This document shows positions 1 through 5,365 of a stretch of DNA of 5,365 nucleotides, one piece after another. The notes beneath the pieces are model-generated. The model did no database searches. It was not told where the DNA came from and saw only the letters and a list, made by a program, of their open reading frames with translations. This DNA comes from Caulobacter sp. (GTDB taxonomy: Bacteria > Pseudomonadota > Alphaproteobacteria > Caulobacterales > Caulobacteraceae). Made by a program: the position numbers and the translations under genes. Position 1 is the first letter of the stretch. Each line of letters starts with the position of its first letter. Location: the NCBI GenBank assembly GCA_028291125.1, contig JAQGIN010000052.1:1-5365 (forward strand), read 5' to 3'.

Positions 1-180
1 GAGGAGCTGCTGCGCAGCAAGCAGGACGAGCTGCAGCAGACCAACGCCGAGCTCGAGGAAAAGGCCGTACTGCTGTCGGCCCAGAACAAGCAGGTGGAAG
101 CCAAGAACACCGAGGTCGAACAGGCCAAGGCGGCGCTCGAGGAGAAGGCCGAACAGCTGGCCCTGACCTCGAAATACAAG
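1..180 (+). other. Coiled-coil signal helix preceding HisKA, with a four-heptad repeat
   Basis: The first 60 visible residues are almost all Glu, Lys, Gln, Ala and Leu in a heptad pattern, without Pro or Gly, as in a parallel coiled coil that carries a conformational signal into the HisKA dimer. The motif LEEKA occurs at residues 18-22 and again at 46-50, exactly 28 residues or four heptads apart. Similar helices are common in multi-HAMP hybrid kinases; that this one follows HAMP repeats is inference, because the upstream part is not in the window. Confidence 0.75.
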
Positions 181-2238
181 TCCGAGTTCCTGGCCAATAT
201 GAGCCACGAGTTGCGGACGCCGCTCAACAGCCTGCTGATCCTATCGAAGATGCTGCGCGAGAACGCCCAGGGCAATCTCAGTGACAAGCAGGTGGAGTTC
301 GCCAAGAACATCCACGACGCCGGCACCGACCTGCTCGGCCTGATCAACGACATCCTCGACCTGTCGAAGATCGAGTCCGGCACCGTCACCCTCGATATCG
401 GCGAGATGTCGTTCGCCGACCTGCGCGACCAGATGGACCGCACCTTCTCGCAACTGGCCCAGGACAAGCGCCTGGACTTCGCCATCGAGGTCGATCCGGC
501 CCTGCCGCGCTCGCTCTACACCGACGACAAGCGCCTGCAGCAGGTGATCAAGAACCTGCTGTCCAACGCCTTCAAGTTCACCGAGACCGGATCGGTGAAG
601 CTCGGCGTCGCCCGCGCCGCCGAGGGCTGGACGATCGGCAACGACCACCTCAACAAGGCCGGCCAGGTGCTGGCCTTCTCGGTCGAGGACACTGGCATCG
701 GCATCCCCGAGGACAAGCAGCGGATCATCTTCGAGGCCTTCCAGCAGGCCGACGGCACCACCAGCCGCAAATACGGCGGCACCGGCCTGGGGCTGTCGAT
801 CAGCCGCGAGATCACCCGCCTGCTCGGCGGCGAGCTGAAGGTCACCAGCATCCCCGGCCAGGGCAGCACCTTCACCCTCTATGTGCCGCTGAACTTCAGC
901 CCGGCGGCGCAGCCGCAGCCGGGCCCGCGCACGGCGCCCGCCGCCCCGACCTTCCGAGTCACCGCCGCCACCGCGGCGACCGCCGAGCCGGTGGAGACGG
1001 TGCTCGACGACCGCGACCAGTTGCAGCCGGGCGAGCGGACGGTGCTGATCGTCGAGGACGATCCGCGTTTCGCCTCGATCCTGCTGTCGCTGGCCCGCGA
1101 CGCCGGCTTCAAGGGCGTGGTCACCTCGGAAGGCTCGGCCGTGCCGTCCCTGGCGCGACGCTACACCCCCGACGCCATCATCCTCGACATCGGCTTGCCG
1201 GACATGGACGGCCTGGCCCTGCTCGACATCCTCAAGCGCACCCTGGATACGCGTCACATCCCGGTGCACGTGATCTCGGCCGACGATCTGGGCGAGATCG
1301 GCCTGTCGATGGGGGCGTTCAGCTTCACCAGCAAGCCGGTGGAGCGCGAGGCGGTGCTGTCCAAGCTGGAGGAGGTCCGCAACCTGCCCGACGGCCAGCC
1401 GCCGGTGACCCTGGTCGGCGAGGAGGGCGAGGTCGCCGAGGGGCTGCGCCAGACCTTCGGCGAGATCCAGATCGTCTCCAACCTGGCCAAGGCTCCCAAA
1501 GGGGCGTTCCAGGGCCAGCTGGGCTGTGTGGTGGTGGAGATCGGGTCGGGTCCGGTCGCGCCGCTGATCAGCCAGCTCAAGCAGCGCGACGCCCAGCCGG
1601 GCGTGGTGGTGCTCTACGCGCCCGAGGAGCTGTCGGACACCGACGACCGCCGCCTGCGCCGGGCGGTGTTCGGCGGCACGGTGCGGCTGGCTCGAACCTT
1701 CGAACAGCTGGTCGAGCACATCACCTTGGTGCGCCACCAGCCCACCGAGCACCTGTCGGGCTCGGCGCGCGCCATGCTGGCCAAGAGCCGTCAGGCCGAC
1801 GCCGTGCTGCAGGGCCTGACCGCCGTCGTCATTGACGACGACATCCGAAACATCTTCTCCCTGGCCAGCGCGCTGGAGGAATACGGAATCGAATTGCGTT
1901 ACGCCGAAAGCGGCCGCGCCGGCCTCGAACTGCTCGACGAGAGCGAGACCATCGACATGGTGCTGGTGGACATCATGATGCCCGACATGGACGGCTACGA
2001 GACCATCCGCGAGATCCGGTCTCGCCCGCGGTTCACCGACCTGCCGGTGGTCGCGGTCACCGCCAAGGCCATGAAGGGCGACCGCCAGAAGTGCATCCAG
2101 GCCGGGGCCTCGGACTATGTCTCCAAGCCCGTCGACATCGATCACCTGATCTCGGTGCTACGGGTTTCGGTGCAGCGGGCGCGGGCCCAGCGCCTGGCCG
2201 GCGACAACGTCCTGAGCCTGCCGGTCGGGGCCCAATAG
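1..2238 (+). CDS. Hybrid sensor histidine kinase with three receiver-like domains (5' end outside window)
   Basis: The reading frame is open from base 1, so the N-terminus (probably sensory, HAMP or GAF domains) lies upstream; an internal ATG at 94 falls inside the coiled coil and is not a credible start. Of 745 visible residues, about 1-60 form a charged heptad coiled coil leading into HisKA (SHELRTP, phospho-His 69, codon 205-207). The HATPase domain shows the N box (NLLSNAFKF, from 553), G1 (DTGIGIP, from 688), F box (FEAFQQAD) and G2 (GGTGLGLSI, from 775). After an Ala/Pro-rich linker comes receiver 1, residues about 347-459 (EDD, Asp396, Ser426, Lys445). A degenerate receiver-like domain follows at about 469-575, then a canonical receiver at about 606-724 (DDD, Asp657, Lys709). 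It should autophosphorylate on His69 and pass phosphate to Asp396 and/or Asp657. There is no HPt or DNA-binding domain in the visible part. The stop TAG abuts the next ATG. The family is clear; the signal sensed is unknown. Confidence 0.93.
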   Translation, partial: EELLRSKQDELQQTNAELEEKAVLLSAQNKQVEAKNTEVEQAKAALEEKAEQLALTSKYKSEFLANMSHELRTPLNSLLILSKMLRENAQGNLSDKQVEFAKNIHDAGTDLLGLINDILDLSKIESGTVTLDIGEMSFADLRDQMDRTFSQLAQDKRLDFAIEVDPALPRSLYTDDKRLQQVIKNLLSNAFKFTETGSVKLGVARAAEGWTIGNDHLNKAGQVLAFSVEDTGIGIPEDKQRIIFEAFQQADGTTSRKYGGTGLGLSISREITRLLGGELKVTSIPGQGSTFTLYVPLNFSPAAQPQPGPRTAPAAPTFRVTAATAATAEPVETVLDDRDQLQPGERTVLIVEDDPRFASILLSLARDAGFKGVVTSEGSAVPSLARRYTPDAIILDIGLPDMDGLALLDILKRTLDTRHIPVHVISADDLGEIGLSMGAFSFTSKPVEREAVLSKLEEVRNLPDGQPPVTLVGEEGEVAEGLRQTFGEIQIVSNLAKAPKGAFQGQLGCVVVEIGSGPVAPLISQLKQRDAQPGVVVLYAPEELSDTDDRRLRRAVFGGTVRLARTFEQLVEHITLVRHQPTEHLSGSARAMLAKSRQADAVLQGLTAVVIDDDIRNIFSLASALEEYGIELRYAESGRAGLELLDESETIDMVLVDIMMPDMDGYETIREIRSRPRFTDLPVVAVTAKAMKGDRQKCIQAGASDYVSKPVDIDHLISVLRVSVQRARAQRLAGDNVLSLPVGAQ
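1405..1725 (+). other. Degenerate (pseudo-)receiver domain inside the first hybrid kinase
   Basis: Residues about 469-575 follow the receiver strand order. VTLVG with an acidic Glu-Glu pair (1420-1425) is strand 1, a hydrophobic strand VVVEIG is strand 3, VVVLYAPE is strand 4 and VRLAR is strand 5. Aligned by eye to the preceding receiver ([19 protein letters not shown]), the phospho-acceptor Asp becomes Glu (codon 1537), the conserved Ser/Thr becomes Tyr (codon 1615) and the conserved Lys becomes Arg (codon 1693). The domain therefore probably keeps the fold but cannot be phosphorylated normally. The fold assignment is inference from pattern, not from a profile search. Confidence 0.6.
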
Positions 2239-2241
2239 ATG
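2227..2241 (+). promoter_or_regulatory. Abutting stop/start junction (TAG|ATG) with weak ribosome-binding site
   Basis: The upstream kinase ends with TAG at 2236-2238 and the next gene starts with ATG at 2239-2241, with no bases between. GGGG at 2227-2230, eight bases before the ATG, is the only purine run that could serve as a Shine-Dalgarno. This geometry favours translational coupling by terminating ribosomes and a single transcript for both kinases. Confidence 0.6.
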
Positions 2242-4281
2242 TCGGACTCCGTCCCGAAAGCGGAACCGCTCATTAGTGAAGGCCTAGGCGACGCGGAGCC
2301 GCGGGCGCGTATCCTCATCGTCGACGACGACGAGCGCAACGCCTTCGCCGCGTCGCAGGCCCTGGAGTCCCTGGGCCAGGAACTGGTGGTCGCCCGCTCG
2401 GGCGAGGAGGCGCTGCGCAAGCTGTTGGTCGACGACTACGCCGTCATCCTGCTCGACCTGCACATGCCGGGCATGGACGGCTACGAGACGGCCGAACTGA
2501 TCCGCCGGCGGCGGCGCAATCGCGACACGCCCATCGTCTTCCTGACGGCGGTGTTCCGCGAGGAGAGCCACATCTTCAAGGCCTATTCGGCCGGGGCGGT
2601 GGACGTGGTGTTCAAGCCGGTCGACCCGTTCATCCTGCGCTCCAAGGTCCAGGTGCTGGTCGACCTGCACCTCAAGACCCAGGAGATCGAGCGCCAGTCG
2701 GAGCATCGCCGCCGGCTGCTGGAGGAGAACGCCCTGATCCACGCCGAGAAGCTGGCGGCGGAGCGGGCCCTGCGGCGGACCGAGGAGCGGCAGGAGGCCA
2801 TCCTGCGCTCCCTGCCCATCGTCTTCCACTCGCGGACCCTGGAGCCGCCGTTCGCGCCATTGTTCCTCAGCGCCGGCGTCGACGCCCTGACCGGCTTCAC
2901 CGCCAGCCACTTCATCGACGAAGCCGGCTTCGGCCTCAGCCGCATCCATCCCGACGACGTGGCCGGGGTGATCGACGGCCTGACCAGCGCCGCCAAGCTG
3001 GGCGGCTATTCCTGCGAGTATCGGTGGCTGTGCGCCGACGGCGTCTATCGCGCCTTCCTCGACCAGGGCCTGGTGACGCCGGGAGCCGAGGGCCAGACCG
3101 CCGAGATCATCGGCGCGATGATGGACGTCACCGACCGCCGCACGCTCGAGCAGGAGCTGGGCCAGGCGCGCAAGATGGAGGCGGTCGGCCAGCTGACCGG
3201 CGGCGTCGCCCACGATTTCAACAACCTGCTGACCGTGATCCTCGGCAATGTCGAGTCGATCGAGCGCCGGGTCACCGGCGACGAGCGGGTGACGCGCCAA
3301 CTGGCGGCCGTGCGCCACGCCGCCGAGCGGGGCGGGGCCCTGACCCAGCAGTTGCTGGCCTTCTCGCGCCGCCAACACCTCAACCCGGTGACCGTCGAGC
3401 TCAACGGCCTGATCGAGGCCTTCTCGCCGCTGCTGCGCCAGGCGGTCAGCGAGGCCGTCACCCTGGTGCTGGACCTGGCCGCCGAGCCGCTGCACGTCCA
3501 TCTCGACGCCGCCCAGTTCGAGGGCGCGCTGCTCAATCTGGCGGTCAACGCCCGCGACGCCATGGCCGGCGGCGGCGCCCTGACCATCACCACCACGCGG
3601 CTGGCCGGATCGGAGGACTGGATCCAGGTCACCGTCCGCGACACCGGGGCGGGGATGGACGCCGACACCGCCGCCCGCATCTTCGAGCCGTTCTTCACCA
3701 CCAAGGACGTCGGCAAGGGCTCGGGCCTCGGCCTCAGCCAGGTTTACGGCTTCGTGCGGCAGTCGGGCGGCGAGGTGTCGGTCGACAGCAAGCCCGGCGT
3801 CGGCGCGGTGTTCGACCTGCGTCTGCCAATCAGCAGCCAGTCGCCGGTCGCCCGCAGCCCGTTCCCGACCCCGGTCGAGGCGCCGCGAGGCACCGAGCGG
3901 TTACTGGTGGTCGAGGACGATCCGGCGGTGCTGGCCCTGACCAGCGACTGGCTGCAGGAGCTCGGCTACGCGGTGACCACCGCCACCAACGCCGACGCCG
4001 CCTTGCGCCACCTGCGCGGCCGCAAGAGCTTCGACCTGTTATTCTCAGACGTGGTGATGCCCGGCGGCATGAGCGGCTTCGACCTGGCCCGCAAGGCCCG
4101 CAACCTGCGGCCTGACCTCGGCGTGCTGCTGACCTCGGGCTATGTCGGCGACGAGACGGCGGTGTGGGAGAACGAGTTTCCGCTGATCGACAAGCCGTTC
4201 GAACGTCCGGCCCTGGCGGCCAAGATCCGGGCGCTGCTGGAGACCAGCGCCCCGGTGGAGCGGTCGGCGGCGGGGAAGTAA
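2239..4281 (+). CDS. Hybrid histidine kinase: receiver - PAS - CckA-like HisKA/HATPase - receiver
   Basis: This 680-residue protein has no signal peptide or membrane segment and is likely cytoplasmic. The N-terminal receiver (about 24-140) has VDDD, Asp73, Thr103 and Lys126 in FKPVDP, all key residues present. A charged coiled coil (about 143-188) leads to a PAS domain (about 185-300, PAS_3-like, ending in MMDVTDRR). HisKA carries [11 protein letters not shown] with phospho-His325, the type seen in CckA and related PAS kinases. HATPase shows [17 protein letters not shown] (Asp468), IFEPFFTTK and GKGSGLGLS. The C-terminal receiver (about 553-668) has VEDD, Asp604, TSGY and Lys652. The start is set by the ATG directly after the upstream TAG and leaves a 23-residue leader before receiver strand 1; GGGG at 2227-2230 is a weak ribosome site inside the upstream gene. 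It probably receives phosphate at Asp73, modulating its own kinase, and exchanges phosphate through Asp604 with an external HPt. It is not CckA itself, which lacks an N-terminal receiver and has membrane segments. Confidence 0.93.
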   Translation: MSDSVPKAEPLISEGLGDAEPRARILIVDDDERNAFAASQALESLGQELVVARSGEEALRKLLVDDYAVILLDLHMPGMDGYETAELIRRRRRNRDTPIVFLTAVFREESHIFKAYSAGAVDVVFKPVDPFILRSKVQVLVDLHLKTQEIERQSEHRRRLLEENALIHAEKLAAERALRRTEERQEAILRSLPIVFHSRTLEPPFAPLFLSAGVDALTGFTASHFIDEAGFGLSRIHPDDVAGVIDGLTSAAKLGGYSCEYRWLCADGVYRAFLDQGLVTPGAEGQTAEIIGAMMDVTDRRTLEQELGQARKMEAVGQLTGGVAHDFNNLLTVILGNVESIERRVTGDERVTRQLAAVRHAAERGGALTQQLLAFSRRQHLNPVTVELNGLIEAFSPLLRQAVSEAVTLVLDLAAEPLHVHLDAAQFEGALLNLAVNARDAMAGGGALTITTTRLAGSEDWIQVTVRDTGAGMDADTAARIFEPFFTTKDVGKGSGLGLSQVYGFVRQSGGEVSVDSKPGVGAVFDLRLPISSQSPVARSPFPTPVEAPRGTERLLVVEDDPAVLALTSDWLQELGYAVTTATNADAALRHLRGRKSFDLLFSDVVMPGGMSGFDLARKARNLRPDLGVLLTSGYVGDETAVWENEFPLIDKPFERPALAAKIRALLETSAPVERSAAGK

Positions 4282-4380
4282 GGGCGGGCGGACCGTCGTC
4301 GCCATCCACTCCAAGTCCGCCTCCCTCGCCACAAGGGCGAGGGAGAAAAGTTTGATCGGCGAATTCAACGGTGGCGGCGG
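4282..4380. other. Intergenic gap between convergent genes
   Basis: These 99 bases separate the TAA of the second kinase from the TAG of the DUF1636 gene on the other strand. Both genes point into it, so no promoter is expected. The only structure seen is the inverted repeat at 4321-4345; no open frame of interest, tRNA or other RNA was recognised. Confidence 0.8.
4321..4345. terminator. Perfect 10-bp inverted repeat, possible terminator or dispersed palindrome
   Basis: The arms CTCCCTCGCC (4321-4330) and GGCGAGGGAG (4336-4345) pair perfectly around a five-base loop ACAAG, giving a GC-rich hairpin 40 bases after the kinase stop. On the + strand it is followed by AAAAGTTT rather than a clean T run, and on the - strand no T run follows it, so it is not a textbook intrinsic terminator. 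Its place between convergent genes still fits transcript ending or 3' end protection. A dispersed REP-like intergenic palindrome is the main alternative. Confidence 0.45.
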
Positions 4381-4740
4381 CTAGGCCGGGATGCGGGCGA
4401 TGAAGTGACCCTTCACGCCCTCCGGCCACTGGCGATAGGGCACAGCTCCCTCGGCGCTGTCGGCATAGGCGGCGACATAGGCGAGCAGGGCGGTCGCCGC
4501 CTCCGCCGTCGGGGCGAAGCGGCCGAGCAGATAGCTGGTCTTGCCGGGGGCTTGCAGGTGGACCGTGCAGTGCTGGGTGCAGGCCCACAGGCATTCGGTC
4601 TCGACCACCTCGACATCGACCGGCCCGGCCGCCCGCAAGGCGGCCAGCAACAGCGCGCCACCCCGGACCCCGTGCTCGTCCTCCCGCTCATCGAGGCTGA
4701 ACCGGCAGGTGGCGCAGACGGTCAGGCGCGGCTGGTCCAT
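4381..4740 (-). CDS. DUF1636 (COG5469) cysteine-rich predicted metal-binding protein
   Basis: This small 119-residue protein starts at the ATG complementary to 4738-4740. Five cysteines are arranged as C9-x2-C12 near the N-terminus (VCATCR) and C50-x3-C54-x3-C58 in the middle (ETECLWACTQHC). This is the DUF1636 pattern, thought to resemble thioredoxin-like [2Fe-2S] ferredoxins. A GK-x2-Y segment (66-70) and a C-terminus ending ARIPA also fit the family. There is no signal peptide or membrane helix, so it is probably cytoplasmic. Its ATG lies two bases after the cobO stop; GAG at 4749-4751 on the - strand, inside cobO, is a possible ribosome site eight bases upstream. DUF1636 genes commonly sit in cobalamin clusters, so a role in cobalt or corrin handling or in redox supply for corrinoid adenosylation is plausible, but the biochemical function is unknown. 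Family call is firm, function is not. Confidence 0.85.
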   Translation of the reverse strand: MDQPRLTVCATCRFSLDEREDEHGVRGGALLLAALRAAGPVDVEVVETECLWACTQHCTVHLQAPGKTSYLLGRFAPTAEAATALLAYVAAYADSAEGAVPYRQWPEGVKGHFIARIPA

Positions 4741-4742
4741 GG

Positions 4743-5365
4743 CTAGAACTCGACCCCGGCCTGGGCCTTCACTCCGGAGCGGAACGGGTGCTTGACCACC
4801 GCCATCTCGGTGACCAGGTCGGCGACGTCGATCAGGCCTTGCGGGGCGTTGCGGCCGGTGATGACCACGTGGGCGTCGGCCGGCCGGGCGGCCAGGGTCC
4901 GCAGCACCTCCTCCAGCGGCAGGTAGTCGTAGCGCAGCACGATGTTCAGCTCGTCGCAGACCACCATCTTCCAGGCAGGGTCGAGGATGCGGGTCTTGCA
5001 GGCTTCCCAGGCCAGGCGGGTGATCTCGATGTCGCGGGCTCGGTCCTGGGTGTCCCAGGTGAAACCCTCGCCCATCGGCCGCATCTCAGCCAGGTCGGGA
5101 AAGGCGTCGAACACCGCCTGCTCGCCGGTCGCCATCGCCCCCTTGATGAACTGGATGATCGACACCTTCATGCCATGGCCGATCATCCGACAGGCCATGC
5201 CTAGGGCGGCGGTGGTCTTGCCCTTGCCGGCCCCGGTATGGACGATGATCAGGCCGCGCTCGACGGTCTTGGTCTCCATCAGCTTGTCGCGCACCACCTT
5301 GATCTTGCGCATCTTGTTGTTGTGCGCGGCGTTGCGGGCGTCATCGTTTTCGGCGGGCGTCTGGC
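4743..5365 (-). CDS. cobO: Cob(I)yrinic acid a,c-diamide adenosyltransferase (5' end outside window)
   Basis: This enzyme (CobO/BtuR/CobA class) transfers the 5'-deoxyadenosyl group of ATP to cobalt of a reduced corrinoid, in adenosylcobalamin synthesis and salvage, in the cytoplasm. The P-loop HTGAGKGKTT is encoded at 5211-5240. Other family marks are QFIKGAMATGE, WDTQDRARDI, VVCDELNIVLRYDYLP (Walker B-like DEL), VVITGRNAPQGLIDVADLVTEM and the C-terminus GVKAQAGVEF. An ATG complementary to 5310-5312 gives 189 residues, but the frame stays open to the right edge. The added residues (ending AAHNNK before that Met) read into RKIKVVRDKLMETKT, which resembles the N-terminal helix of CobO proteins. 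The visible 206 residues are already about full family length, so probably only a few residues are missing. It overlaps nothing, and DUF1636 follows after two bases, suggesting one operon whose promoter lies beyond the window. Confidence 0.94.
   Translation of the reverse strand, partial: QTPAENDDARNAAHNNKMRKIKVVRDKLMETKTVERGLIIVHTGAGKGKTTAALGMACRMIGHGMKVSIIQFIKGAMATGEQAVFDAFPDLAEMRPMGEGFTWDTQDRARDIEITRLAWEACKTRILDPAWKMVVCDELNIVLRYDYLPLEEVLRTLAARPADAHVVITGRNAPQGLIDVADLVTEMAVVKHPFRSGVKAQAGVEF

Noticed and set aside
94..96. ATG at 94 as the start of the first kinase
   Set aside because: The frame is open upstream to base 1 and the preceding residues form one continuous coiled coil, so the gene begins outside the window.
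241..2145. A 634-residue open frame on the - strand antisense to the first kinase
   Set aside because: Its product is rich in His, Asp, Arg, Gly and Val in the way typical of antisense reading of GC-rich genes. The + strand encodes a fully conserved kinase here, so this is a shadow frame.
2284..3501. A 405-residue open frame on the - strand antisense to the second kinase
   Set aside because: Same cause: no recognisable domain, composition of a shadow frame, and the sense strand carries intact receiver, PAS and HisKA motifs.
3024..4115. A 363-residue + strand frame overlapping the second kinase
   Set aside because: Its product is dominated by Arg, Pro, Gly and Ala runs, as expected from a shifted frame of GC-rich coding DNA; the HATPase motifs lie in the other frame.
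2239..4281. Naming the second kinase cckA
   Set aside because: The HisKA/HATPase core is CckA-like, but an N-terminal receiver is present and membrane segments are absent, so it is a paralogous family member rather than CckA.
3830..4594. A 254-residue - strand frame spanning the end of the second kinase, the gap and part of DUF1636
   Set aside because: It crosses two well-supported genes, has low-complexity Pro/Arg/Ser composition and no recognisable motif.
4788..5204. A 138-residue + strand frame opposite cobO
   Set aside because: Antisense shadow rich in His, Asp, Gly and Val; cobO on the - strand is conserved throughout this stretch.

Overview
This is a GC-rich window with strong G/C preference at third codon positions. 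It suggests an alphaproteobacterium, plausibly of the Caulobacter/Phenylobacterium type. The clues are base composition, a CckA-like histidine-kinase core in the second gene, and an aerobic-type cobO followed by a DUF1636 gene. The genus is inference. There are four protein genes, two of them cut by the window edges, and very little non-coding DNA.

Left part (1-4281, + strand): two large two-component signalling genes lie head to tail with no gap; the TAG of the first touches the ATG of the second. The first, whose 5' end lies outside the window, is a hybrid histidine kinase: a coiled-coil signal helix, HisKA, HATPase, a receiver, a degenerate receiver-like domain and a final canonical receiver. 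The second is a receiver - coiled coil - PAS - CckA-like kinase - receiver protein of 680 residues. Together they show two phospho-histidine kinase cores and four intact receivers. No HPt domain or DNA-binding output domain is visible, so the phosphate probably passes between the two proteins or on to an unlinked HPt protein and regulator.

Middle (4282-4380): a 99-base gap between converging genes. It holds one strong 10-bp inverted repeat, possibly a terminator or a dispersed intergenic palindrome.

Right part (4381-5365, - strand): a cobalamin operon end. cobO (corrinoid adenosyltransferase) runs in from the right edge and is followed two bases later by a DUF1636 gene, a small cysteine-rich predicted metal/iron-sulfur protein. 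The tight spacing suggests co-transcription and coupled translation. Nothing in the sequence links the B12 genes to the kinases beyond proximity.

I found no RNA genes, CRISPR arrays, insertion sequences or phage genes. No wholly new system is evident. The best leads are the degenerate middle receiver, the receiver-PAS-kinase-receiver fusion abutting a multi-receiver kinase, and the cobO-DUF1636 pair.
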